Positions 25,539-34,295 of a DNA stretch of 64,000 nt are shown piece after piece. The position numbers and the translations under genes are program-made. The notes under the pieces were generated by a model. That model made no database searches and was not told the DNA's origin. It worked only from the letters and a program-made list of their open reading frames with translations. Position 1 is the stretch's first letter. Each line of letters begins with the position of its first letter. The DNA comes from Candidatus Methylospira mobilis (lineage in GTDB: Bacteria; Pseudomonadota; Gammaproteobacteria; Methylococcales; Methylococcaceae). Location: NCBI RefSeq assembly GCF_009498235.1, contig NZ_CP044205.1:1359716-1423715 (forward strand). The letters run 5' to 3'.

Positions 25539-26951
25539 TTATTCATAGAGCGACAGCAGATAACTGTGAAGGTTGCTGGCCTTTCCTTTCAATTCCAATT
25601 TCTTGCGGATATGCTTGCGGTGAATGCTGACGGTTCCAGGCGAGAGATTCAATGTTTTTGCGATCAGCTTGGTGGCCAGCCCCTGCCTGACCAATGACGC
25701 CACCTGAATTTCTACTGGGGTTAACTGCTGGTAGACGGCAGGCAGATTTTCTGCGCGTCCGTAGGATTTTACCAGGTGCCGTAGATTGATTTCGAGAATG
25801 TCGATCAAACGACCTTGATTTTCATCGATAGCCGCCCCCTTTAACCTGGTCAGGAAGGGTATGACTGTTCTCTCTATTTCATGTGAAAGCTGATTTTGGG
25901 CTTCGGATTTGTCTGTTTCCCGATACTTGAGCAGAACGTCGAGCGCGGTATTGACCAGCGCCGATTCCTGCTTGAATTTTTCCAGCTCCATTTGCGTGTG
26001 TGCCACCTGATTTTCCAGACGATCGCGGGTATCGAACAATATCTTTTCGGCTTGTTTTTGTGCTGTGATCTCCGTGAAAGAGCCGACATAATGGGTTATA
26101 TGTCCTTCGTCGTCGGCGACTGCGGCTATGGTGCTCCATAACGGGAACACCTCGCCATTCTTACCTTTGTCCCAGATTTCGCCCTGCCAGTAACCATGGT
26201 GCTTTACCGATGCCCAGATAGCCCGATAAAAATCCTCGTTATGCAGGCCTGAATGCAGGAAGGACGGTTTCCGGCCGCAGGCTGCTTCAGCACTGTAGCC
26301 GGTGATACGGCTGAAAGCGCGATTAACGCGAAGGGTGGTTTTGTCCGCATCGGTTACCAGGATGCCGGCCTGCGTTTCGAAGGCTACGGCGGCAATGCGC
26401 AGCGCCTGATCCGCACGTTTGCGTTCGGTGATGTCGGTGAGGATGATGCCCATCAGCACAGGAGAATGGAGTGTTTCCATCGGCCGGCAATCGAGCTGGG
26501 CATGCCATACGGCGCCACCGGTGTGGCGGAGCGCCAGTTCAACGCTTTGTTTTCCGCCCTGCTGCATTGCCTGCCGGTAATAACGATGCCAGCGGTCGCT
26601 GTCTTCGGCTGCGACAAAGTGCGCAAAACGGCGGTTGATCAGTTTTGTGCGATCGACGCCGAGCAGTTTGGCGCAAGTCAGGTTGGCTTCTATAATTGAT
26701 TCGTCTTCGGCAAGTGTGATATAGCCGACTGGAGCGAAATCGTAGAGCCGCAGATAACGGTCGCGGGACGCTTCCAAAGCCGTTTGAGCTTGGCATAGTT
26801 CCTCATGCTGCATTTCCAGTTCAATCTGATGCACCTGCAACTCGTGGAGCAGTTCCTGCGCGGCAGGCTGCTCAATTTCAGGCGCGCGGGCTATGCAGGC
26901 CTCAGCCTTGGCGCGCAATGGTTGCCGATGTTTGATGTATTTATCGTTCAT
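25539..26951 (-). CDS. PAS-PAS-LuxR-type transcriptional regulator
   Basis: This 470-residue protein has an N-terminal helical segment (ELLHELQVHQIELEMQHEEL), two PAS domains (about 65-180 and 185-310, each ending in a PAC motif such as ILTDITERKRADQ and SFTEITAQKQAE), a coiled coil, and a C-terminal LuxR helix-turn-helix (LTPVEIQVASLVRQGLATKLIAKTLNLSPGTVSIHRKHIRKKL). It is likely a cytoplasmic redox or ligand sensor acting directly on DNA. Its ATG overlaps the stop of the CheB-CheR fusion by 4 bases, so both act in one pathway. Confidence 0.88.
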   Translation of the reverse strand: MNDKYIKHRQPLRAKAEACIARAPEIEQPAAQELLHELQVHQIELEMQHEELCQAQTALEASRDRYLRLYDFAPVGYITLAEDESIIEANLTCAKLLGVDRTKLINRRFAHFVAAEDSDRWHRYYRQAMQQGGKQSVELALRHTGGAVWHAQLDCRPMETLHSPVLMGIILTDITERKRADQALRIAAVAFETQAGILVTDADKTTLRVNRAFSRITGYSAEAACGRKPSFLHSGLHNEDFYRAIWASVKHHGYWQGEIWDKGKNGEVFPLWSTIAAVADDEGHITHYVGSFTEITAQKQAEKILFDTRDRLENQVAHTQMELEKFKQESALVNTALDVLLKYRETDKSEAQNQLSHEIERTVIPFLTRLKGAAIDENQGRLIDILEINLRHLVKSYGRAENLPAVYQQLTPVEIQVASLVRQGLATKLIAKTLNLSPGTVSIHRKHIRKKLELKGKASNLHSYLLSLYE

Positions 26952-29830
26952 GCATCGACCTCCATCGACAGCAATATCAGTTGCGGCTCACCGGCCTTGC
27001 CTATGAATTGACGGGCGTTCAGCACTATCCTGCGATGACCGATAACCGGGAAGTCCTGTTCCAGCACAAAGCCTTCGAATCCCCGGTCATCAGGCAGTAT
27101 TTTCTCCAGTAATTCATGCAGGGCGGGGTGGTCCCACTGGCGGCAGCCAAGATCGAAAATCAGGCTGCCTGCGGTCTCTTCCGCCGTAACCTGGAATTCC
27201 TGGTAAAATGAGCGGCTGGCGGTGACCACCTTCATCGTGCTATCCAGCACGACCAGCGGTTCGCGTACCGTATTCACTATGCCTTCGGCCAGGTTAAGGG
27301 CTTCTTGCGCCGCTACCGCATTGATGCGTGCGGTGATATCGGTAAAAGTCAGTACGATGCCGTCTATGACGTTATCCAGCATACGGTAAGGCTGGATGCG
27401 CGCCAGCACCCAGGCGTTGCCGTTGATTTTCAGCTCGCGCTCATAAGGCATCAGCGATTCCAGTACGGACCGGGCTGCGGGCAGCAGCTCGCCTCCCTCT
27501 TCCACAACCGGCTTGAAGTCGTTTAAAGGCCGGCCCACGTCGGTGGCGATCAGGGGGTAGATGCGTACCGCCTCTTGCGTGAAACTGCGTATCATCAGGC
27601 GCCGGTCGAGGAAAATGATGCCGACGCTGATATTGTCGAGCAGATTTTTCATGTCGTTCTGCATTCTTTCAAGTTGCTCGATTTTGCTGTGCAGCTCGGA
27701 ATTGACCGTAATCAGTTCTTCATTGGCCAGATGCAGCTCATCCGTGGAGGTTTCCAGTTCTTCGTTGGTTGATTGCAATTCTTCGTTGGTTGATTGCAGT
27801 TCTTCATTGGTCGACTTGAGCTCTTCGTTGGATACCTGCAGTTCTTCGACGGTGGTCTGATGGCATTCTTTGAGATATGCCAGATCGCGTTCCAGTTCTT
27901 CGATGCGCCCCGGTTTCGCACTGCGCTCACGTCCGAGTTTTACTGCCGTATCGGTGACGTCATGGAAACTGACCAGTAGCAGTCTCTGCGCGCCAACGGG
28001 GCAGGGCAGTGGCTTGACGCTCAGACTGAGCGAGGTAGAACCGCCATAGGACTCGATCCGTACTTCCCGGTTCAATGTGGCAATTCCCTCGCCTGCGGCT
28101 GCGTGGAACGCGGAACGCAATTCCAGTTCCAGCCCTTCGCGCGCCATTTCGATCACATTAAGCTTCGTATGCTCCGACGCTGGATGCAGGTATCTGCCGG
28201 TCTCGCCATGCGAGCAAATAATATCGCCCTGAAGGTTGGCTGTCACCGAGGCCTGTGCAAAACATTGTACCGGCGTCCAGTAGTTAGCGTGTTGTAACGG
28301 TTTGGTTCTGCTTGCTTTTTTCATGGCTTGTTCTGGCGGTTTGCCGCCGCTTTCCGCCGGTCTGTGCATACCTCGCGCCATCGCCGCCCTGGAAGATAAA
28401 TTGGAATGGCTGACACGATAAAATTTCCACTTGCGGTGAATGGATGAAAACAGTTCGGTATGATTGCCTATGCTCTCCGATGGCGACAGGAACAGCACTC
28501 CGCCTGGGTTGAGCGCATAGTGGAATTTCGGAATCAGCCGGTTTTGCAGTTCCGCAGTCAAATAGATCAATAAATTCCGGCAGCTTATCAGATCGATTCT
28601 GGTGAAGGGAGGGTCTTTGATCACGTTCTGAGTGGCGAACACCACCATTTCGCGGATATCTTTTTTTACCCGGTATCGGGCATCCTCTCTGGTGAAGAAT
28701 CGCTGTAGCCGCTCCTGGGCAACATCCTGGGCGATACTGGGCGGATAAATGCCCTGGCGGGCAACAGCAATGGCGCTGTCATCCAGATCGGTGCTGTATA
28801 TTTGCGTCTTGAACGGCTGATGGGTTTTCTCCATCAATTCGCGCAGCAGAATGGCGATGGTGTACGCTTCTTCGCCGGTGGCGCAGCCGGCTACCCAGAC
28901 GCGAAACACGTAATCATCCGCTTTGTCTCTGCACATCTTCGGCAAGATATCATTCCGCAGCACGGCAAACGCCTCTGCGTCCCGGAAGAAGCCGGTGACA
29001 TTGATCAGCAGCTCCTTGAACAGATTGCGCGACTCGTCCGGGTTTTCTTCAATGTAATGGGCGTAGACTTCGATATCTTCGATATGTAGCTGGTGCATAC
29101 GGCGTTCGATACGACGGACGATGGTGCTTTTTTTGTATAGCGAAAAGTCGTGACCGGTAAAGTCCAGCAACTGCTTCAGGATAGCCCTGATCCCGCTTTT
29201 CATTGTAGAAAAGGCAGGTGTTTCAGTCTGGGAGGCCAAAGTGCCGGCGCAGGCCAGAACCGCCTCAGGCATTTTATCGACGGGCAGAATATGCGTGGCG
29301 CAACCCGCTTGAATGGCGCTGGACGGCATGCCGTCGAATTCGGCGGTATCAGGTTGCTGCGCGAAGGTGACGCCACCCTGATCCTGAATGGCTTGTAATC
29401 CCAATGTGCCGTCGGTACCGCTGCCGGAAAGGACGATGCCGATAGCGCTTTTCTTCCTGTCTTCAGCCAAAGACCCAAGGAACTTGTCTACCGCCATGCG
29501 CTGGCCGCGAGGCTCAAGCGGTACGCTCAGTTGCAATCTTCCCTGTGCGATGACCATCTCGCGGTTGGGAGGGATGACATACACGCGGTTGGGCTCGACC
29601 GGCATTTGATCCAGCGCTTCGGCCACCGGCATAATGGTGCTGCGTTGCAGGATATCGGCGAGCAGGCTGTCGCGGTCAGGGTCGAGATGCGACACCAGCA
29701 CGAAAGCCATGCCGGTGTCGGCAGCGGTATGTAGAAAGAATTGCTTGAACGCTTCCAGTCCGCCGGCGGAAGCTCCTATGCCGACAATGTGAAAAACAGT
29801 TGCCGCATCATCTGTTTTCTTGATCGGCAT
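26948..29830 (-). CDS. CheB-CheR-PAS fusion protein
   Basis: This 960-residue protein begins with a CheB methylesterase domain (GIGASAGGLEAFKQFF, about 15-195). A CheR methyltransferase domain follows (about 225-490, with STIVRRIERRMHQLHI and the SAM-binding WVAGCATGEEAYTIA). Next is a heptad coiled coil of repeated NEELQST units (about 640-710), then PAS domains. No receiver or histidine kinase is fused. Such proteins act in chemosensory-like or hybrid signalling outside classical chemotaxis. It is translated just before, and coupled to, the PAS-LuxR regulator. Confidence 0.9.
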   Translation of the reverse strand: MPIKKTDDAATVFHIVGIGASAGGLEAFKQFFLHTAADTGMAFVLVSHLDPDRDSLLADILQRSTIMPVAEALDQMPVEPNRVYVIPPNREMVIAQGRLQLSVPLEPRGQRMAVDKFLGSLAEDRKKSAIGIVLSGSGTDGTLGLQAIQDQGGVTFAQQPDTAEFDGMPSSAIQAGCATHILPVDKMPEAVLACAGTLASQTETPAFSTMKSGIRAILKQLLDFTGHDFSLYKKSTIVRRIERRMHQLHIEDIEVYAHYIEENPDESRNLFKELLINVTGFFRDAEAFAVLRNDILPKMCRDKADDYVFRVWVAGCATGEEAYTIAILLRELMEKTHQPFKTQIYSTDLDDSAIAVARQGIYPPSIAQDVAQERLQRFFTREDARYRVKKDIREMVVFATQNVIKDPPFTRIDLISCRNLLIYLTAELQNRLIPKFHYALNPGGVLFLSPSESIGNHTELFSSIHRKWKFYRVSHSNLSSRAAMARGMHRPAESGGKPPEQAMKKASRTKPLQHANYWTPVQCFAQASVTANLQGDIICSHGETGRYLHPASEHTKLNVIEMAREGLELELRSAFHAAAGEGIATLNREVRIESYGGSTSLSLSVKPLPCPVGAQRLLLVSFHDVTDTAVKLGRERSAKPGRIEELERDLAYLKECHQTTVEELQVSNEELKSTNEELQSTNEELQSTNEELETSTDELHLANEELITVNSELHSKIEQLERMQNDMKNLLDNISVGIIFLDRRLMIRSFTQEAVRIYPLIATDVGRPLNDFKPVVEEGGELLPAARSVLESLMPYERELKINGNAWVLARIQPYRMLDNVIDGIVLTFTDITARINAVAAQEALNLAEGIVNTVREPLVVLDSTMKVVTASRSFYQEFQVTAEETAGSLIFDLGCRQWDHPALHELLEKILPDDRGFEGFVLEQDFPVIGHRRIVLNARQFIGKAGEPQLILLSMEVDA

Positions 29831-29943
29831 TGAATGCTACCTTGGTTTAGCCATGAAGTCTGCCGGCGGTTCTCCGAAGTACGGGGCGGCGATGCCTACT
29901 GGTTGCCCGGTTCGCTTGCGCTTGCCCGGCGTCACCGACGTTT

Positions 29944-30021
29944 TTATCTCTCATGCATGACTTCCATCGGCGGCAATTTCAGTTGCGGCGGAATGAGTGG
30001 CGGACCGCTGGCATAAAACTT
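29944..30021 (-). pseudogene. Relic of a second CheB-CheR C-terminus
   Basis: The plus-strand stretch TCATGCATGACTTCCATCG and the following GCAATTTCAGTTGCGGC closely match the 3' end of the CheB-CheR gene at 26945-26985. On the minus strand it reads KFYASGPPLIPPQLKLPPMEV then a stop, paralleling the terminal QLILLSMEV of the intact protein. It appears to be a leftover of a duplicated or deleted related gene. Confidence 0.45.
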
Positions 30022-30455
30022 CAAAATAACCCGAATGAGGTATTCACTATCAGTCTATTTTCATTATTCTGGTAATAAGAAGTAAGTACTTATCTCATTG
30101 TAAGGAAGTCCTTATTTTTTATCAATGTTTCAAGACTGCATTGTGCGCTGATTTCCGGAACGGAATATGGCGGCCGGCCGCAACCGCAAAATAGGTTTAC
30201 CTCGAACAGAGAGCGAAATACCGTGTGCAAACTAAACGATGTTCGAAACCGGTATGGCGCTTTGTCGCTCTCATGTCAACCTGTTCGACGAATGTGAAAA
30301 CTATCAACCTGCTTCGCGGGGCGAAGTCTGGCCTCGGTTTAAGAGCGTCCGGCCATCACCATAGGCATCGTCGGCTACCTGGCTTGTTTCAACGGCGCTG
30401 ACGGCAAGCACGACAAGAGCCCGCAACTCTTTTATTCAGAAGCTTGGGAGGAAAA
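30022..30455. other. Intergenic region upstream of the hemerythrin gene
   Basis: About 430 bases; the first third is AT-rich and could hold divergent promoters for the CheB-CheR gene and the hemerythrin. No open frame with a ribosome-binding site or known domain is visible. Confidence 0.5.
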
Positions 30456-30992
30456 ATGTCTTTAATTACCTGGAGCGACTTTCTTAGCGTTGAAATGGCG
30501 GAAATTGATGGGCAGCACAAGAGGATGGTGCGACTGATTAATGGCTTGGACGAACATATGCGGAAGGGCGACGCCAACGATATCATGGCCGGGGTTTTTA
30601 ACGGGATAGTCGAATTCGCCGGTATTCATTTCGCGACGGAAGAACAATGGATGGCGCGATACGACTTTCCCGGTTTTCCTGAGCACGTGCTGGAACATCA
30701 ACAGTTTACAGCCACAGCGGTCGAACTGCAAAACCGCTTTAGCAGTAACCAAGCCGAGGTTACTGCCCACACCATGGTGTTTTTGCAGGATTGGTTTTAT
30801 CACCATCTGCTGGGGACGGATAAACTGCTTGAGAAGCACCTGCATGCTATGAGCACCGGTCATTTGAGCAGCAGCCAACTGGGATCCAAAGATGCCCAGG
30901 CGGCTGGTGGCGTTTCAGTGATGCTCCGGTCACCCTCGCTTTATGATGGGTATACCGCGACCGTACCCTTGCTTTTCAGACGAGTCGTATAG
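30456..30992 (+). CDS. Bacteriohemerythrin
   Basis: The ATG at 30456 follows GGGAGGAAAA, so it is preferred over 30444. The 178-residue protein has the di-iron ligand pattern of hemerythrins: H in DGQHKRM, H and E in HFATEEQWM, H-x3-H-type in PEHVLEHQQF, and H with D in YHHLLGTDKLL. It binds oxygen reversibly and in many bacteria delivers or senses oxygen; bacteriohemerythrins are abundant in methanotrophs. A non-conserved tail of about 45 residues follows the four-helix bundle. It opens the signalling island. Confidence 0.9.
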   Translation: MSLITWSDFLSVEMAEIDGQHKRMVRLINGLDEHMRKGDANDIMAGVFNGIVEFAGIHFATEEQWMARYDFPGFPEHVLEHQQFTATAVELQNRFSSNQAEVTAHTMVFLQDWFYHHLLGTDKLLEKHLHAMSTGHLSSSQLGSKDAQAAGGVSVMLRSPSLYDGYTATVPLLFRRVV

Positions 30993-31052
30993 GGCGAATA
31001 CAGGGACAGCCATGAGTGATGCTGCCGCGCTTTAGAACAGAGGGCGTCAATA

Positions 31053-31640
31053 GTGAACAGCAATTCTTACAAATCCGATGTGGAAAAGCTTTCAGACTTC
31101 ATATCCGGGATCATCGAAGGGCGCGACCCGGATTTGTACGGGCATCACCAGCGGATCGGAAAGATTGCAATGTTATTTGCGCAACATATCGGTTGCTCGG
31201 CGGAAGACTCGGAACTGCTCGCGATTGGAGCTCGTATACACGACATCGGCAAGCTGTCCATTAACGAACATATCCTGAACAAACCCACGCAGCTTACCGC
31301 GACCGAGTTCTCATTGATCAGGCAACATACCGAAATAGGCGAAAGACTGCTTGCTCCCCTGAAGCTGGATGTGCGTATCGCCGAAATCGTGCGCTTCCAC
31401 CACGAAAACTACGATGGCAGCGGATATCCGCAAGGTCTGGCAGGGGAGGAAATTCCGTTTTTGTCCCGGGTGGTCAGAGTTCTGGACTCCTTGGACGCGT
31501 TAACTTCGAACAGGCCCTATCACCCGCGCGTTTCATGCGACGAGGCTTTGTGCGTAATGCAGCGTGATTCCCATGTTTACGATCCGTTCCTGCTCGAATC
31601 ATGCTGCGAAATGATGAACAAACACCTCATAGAGGTGTAA
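31053..31640 (+). CDS. Stand-alone HD-GYP cyclic-di-GMP phosphodiesterase
   Basis: A GTG start with AGAGGG upstream gives 195 residues. The protein is almost only the HD-GYP domain: H in GHHQRIGKIA, HD in ARIHDIGKLSI, HTEIGERLL, the full HHENYDGSGYPQGL signature, and the RVLDSLDALTSNRPY motif. All metal ligands seem present. It should hydrolyse cyclic di-GMP. It lacks a receiver, so control must come from a partner or from expression. It follows the hemerythrin gene by 60 bases. Confidence 0.9.
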   Translation: MNSNSYKSDVEKLSDFISGIIEGRDPDLYGHHQRIGKIAMLFAQHIGCSAEDSELLAIGARIHDIGKLSINEHILNKPTQLTATEFSLIRQHTEIGERLLAPLKLDVRIAEIVRFHHENYDGSGYPQGLAGEEIPFLSRVVRVLDSLDALTSNRPYHPRVSCDEALCVMQRDSHVYDPFLLESCCEMMNKHLIEV

Positions 31641-31799
31641 GCTAAAACCGCCAAAATTCCGTCAGCGCGAATTGGCATACCCCATGGGTGTGCTGAATTG
31701 CGTTTTTTGCCAAACATGAAACGCAAACTGCCGGCATTACTTCCATCATTGATGTATAAAAAAAATCAGCGCCTCCCAGACTTACGCGGACTCAGAACC

Positions 31800-33671
31800 A
31801 TGACCACGAATAACACGCACGGCGTCGCGGCGTCGCCAGTCACGATGACAGAGGAAGAATTGCAGGCTTCCGCGATACGATACCGCTGTCTTTTCCCGTC
31901 GATTGAAGACGGCATTTTGATCCTCAATGCGCAATCCGGCATGATCGAAGATGTCAACCCAGCCTTGACGGCCCTGCTGGGATACTCGCGGGAGGCGCTG
32001 CTCGAAAAGTTTCTATGGGACATCGGTTCATTCAGGCATGTCGTGTCCGACCGGGCGGGCTTGCTGGACCTGCAGAGCCGAAAATACATATGCTATGACG
32101 ATGTGCCGCTGGAGACTGCGGACGGCGCCGTGATGTATGTAGAGTTCATTAGTCACGTTTATCCTGATGCCGAAGTTCAGGTAATCCAATGCAATATACG
32201 CAGCATGACTGCACACCGGCGCGGCGCGGAACAAACGGAGGAAGCAATAAGTCAGCGCACGCTGGAGCTGATTCGGGCTCGCGATGCCGCCGAATCGGCC
32301 AATAAGGCCAAAAGCCAGTTTTTGGCCAATATGAGCCATGAGCTGCGTACCCCGCTAAACGCTATTCTCGGTTTCTCCAGCATGATGCGCCGCGATCCTC
32401 TCATAACCGAAAGCCAGCGCGAAAACCTCAACATCATCAATAGTAGCGGTGCGCACCTGCTGAGCCTGATCAATGAGGTGCTGGACATGGCTAAAATCGA
32501 TGTGGGAGGCCTGCAACTGGAGACCGCTCCGTTCGATCTGGGCGGAATGCTGCGCGATGTCACAGAAATGATGCAGTTGCGCGCCCATGAAAAAGGCCTG
32601 CAACTCCTGCTTTACCAGACATCCGTATTTCCGCGTTACATCCAGGGCTACGAGGAGCGCCTGCGTCAGGTACTGGTCAAGCTGGTGGACAATGCGCTGA
32701 AATTCACCGAACGGGGCGGCGTGACCATACGTTTTGGCGTGAAACAAAACGCCAGGCAACACATGGTGATCGAGATCGAGGATTCCGGAGTCGGCATCGG
32801 TACTGAAGACAGGAAGCGCTTGTTCGAACCCTTTGTGCATATGGCGGAAGGAGGGGGTCAACAGGGCGCCGGACTGAGTCTGGCGATCTCGCGCCAGTTG
32901 ATCGAGCTGATGGGCGGCAGCATTGTTGTCGAAAGCACGCCGGAGAAAGGCTCGCTGTTCCGGATTGAATTACCGATGGAGCTTGCGAAAGCCGAAGATG
33001 TGTTCAAGTCTGAAAATCAGGGCGAAGTGGAGGGGCTTGCTCCGGGTCAGCCCAGCTATCGTATTTTGATCGCCGAAGATCGGCGCGACAACCGGCTGCT
33101 GCTCAGCCGGCTGATGACCAATATCGGTCTGGATGTGAAAGTGGCGGAAAACGGCGAGCAGTGTGTGGAACTCTTTCAGAGCTGGCATCCCGATCTTATC
33201 TGGATGGATAGACGCATGCCGGTCTTGGACGGCGTGGAAACCACGCGGTGCATTCGCCGGTTGCCAGAAGGCCGGGCAGTAAAGATCGTCGCGGTTACCG
33301 CGTCGGTCACCTCTGAGCAGCATCAGGAAATGCTGGCTGCCGGGGTGGACGATTGTGTGAGCAAGCCCTATCGTTTCAAGCAAATCTATGACAGTCTGGC
33401 GCGGCAACTGGGCATTACCTATCGCTATGCCGAAGCCGGAGAGGCTGCGGGCGCCGCGCTGAAACCGGCAATGCTCGCCAGGTTGCCGTCCGGGTTGCGA
33501 ATTGAACTGCGGGACGCCCTGATACGGCTGGATAGCGACCGTATTGCGGCGGCGATTCGGCAGATTAGTGACATCGACGCAGATTTGGGCCGTACGTTGT
33601 CCGGGTTGACGGAAAATTTCGACTACCCGGCCATACTGAACGTTCTGCGGGAGCGGGGTTCGGAGAATTGA
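31800..33671 (+). CDS. PAS hybrid histidine kinase A
   Basis: From the ATG at 31800 the protein has 623 residues; in-frame TTG (31698) and ATG (31716) starts would add a short basic stretch. Domains: PAS (about 20-120), HisKA (FLANMSHELRTPLNAILGFSSMM, phospho-His), HATPase with KLVDNALKFTERGG and IEDSGVGIG, a receiver (ILIAEDRRDNRLLL and phospho-Asp in LIWMDRRMPVLDG), and an 80-residue C-terminal helical domain. No membrane segment is evident, so it is cytoplasmic. From HisKA onward it is a close paralogue of the kinase at 37548-39887. Confidence 0.88.
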   Translation: MTTNNTHGVAASPVTMTEEELQASAIRYRCLFPSIEDGILILNAQSGMIEDVNPALTALLGYSREALLEKFLWDIGSFRHVVSDRAGLLDLQSRKYICYDDVPLETADGAVMYVEFISHVYPDAEVQVIQCNIRSMTAHRRGAEQTEEAISQRTLELIRARDAAESANKAKSQFLANMSHELRTPLNAILGFSSMMRRDPLITESQRENLNIINSSGAHLLSLINEVLDMAKIDVGGLQLETAPFDLGGMLRDVTEMMQLRAHEKGLQLLLYQTSVFPRYIQGYEERLRQVLVKLVDNALKFTERGGVTIRFGVKQNARQHMVIEIEDSGVGIGTEDRKRLFEPFVHMAEGGGQQGAGLSLAISRQLIELMGGSIVVESTPEKGSLFRIELPMELAKAEDVFKSENQGEVEGLAPGQPSYRILIAEDRRDNRLLLSRLMTNIGLDVKVAENGEQCVELFQSWHPDLIWMDRRMPVLDGVETTRCIRRLPEGRAVKIVAVTASVTSEQHQEMLAAGVDDCVSKPYRFKQIYDSLARQLGITYRYAEAGEAAGAALKPAMLARLPSGLRIELRDALIRLDSDRIAAAIRQISDIDADLGRTLSGLTENFDYPAILNVLRERGSEN

Positions 33672-33746
33672 CCATGGATCTTTTGGGTTCTCCTGGGTTT
33701 CGTGGACAGAGAGACCCGTTTGTAAGCAGCGCCAAGGAGCCAATCA

Positions 33747-34295
33747 ATGAGTAATGACGCAGAAAATATTGCCGAACAAATGGCGGCCCTGAAAATCCCT
33801 TTGGATCGCGACCTGTTCATGCGCACCCTGATCCGGGAGCTGGCCGACGTGCTGCAGGATGTAGTCGGCGCCGAGCAGGCGTCGAGCTTTATCAGCGTAG
33901 TCGGTCAGTTGATGGGCAAGCGGATCAACGAACAGTATTGCAAGGCCCTCGACGCAACTTCGCTGAGCAGGGAGCAGGTTGCAGCGGTGCTGGTGGATTT
34001 GAAAAAGCGCATCGGAGGCGATTTTTTCATAGTCGCGCAGGATGATGAGAAAATCATTTTTGGCAGCCGATCGTGCCCGTTCGAGGAAAAAGTGGTTGGA
34101 CAAAAGGCGATGTGCATGATGACTTCCAATGTTTTCGGCAGCATCGCAGCCGCCAACCTGGGCTACGCCAAAGTACACCTGCAAGCTACTCTTGCCGAAG
34201 GACAGCCCGAATGCCGCGTGGTGGTGTTTTTAAAGATGAGCGACGAAGCGGATGCGGTAGAGGGCCGGGAATACTTCAAGAGCGCAGCCGGATGA
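33747..34295 (+). CDS. MetOD1-domain protein
   Basis: The 182-residue protein resembles the methanogen output domain 1 (MetOD1) family. It has an N-terminal helix ([33 protein letters not shown]) and a central [54 protein letters not shown] segment with three cysteines (SRSCPF, AMCMM and EGQPECRV). In other genomes this domain is a signalling output or co-sensor. Here it is translationally coupled (ATGA overlap) to the multi-PAS kinase that follows, implying a sensor pair. Confidence 0.8.
   Translation: MSNDAENIAEQMAALKIPLDRDLFMRTLIRELADVLQDVVGAEQASSFISVVGQLMGKRINEQYCKALDATSLSREQVAAVLVDLKKRIGGDFFIVAQDDEKIIFGSRSCPFEEKVVGQKAMCMMTSNVFGSIAAANLGYAKVHLQATLAEGQPECRVVVFLKMSDEADAVEGREYFKSAAG

Noticed and set aside
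29834-30016. Short plus-strand frame after the CheB-CheR start
   Set aside because: The same bases are better explained by a minus-strand relic of a CheB-CheR C-terminus.
34073-34291. N-terminal extension of the multi-PAS kinase
   Set aside because: It runs through the MetOD1 gene in another frame and gives a low-complexity sequence; the ATG at 34292 is coupled to the preceding stop.
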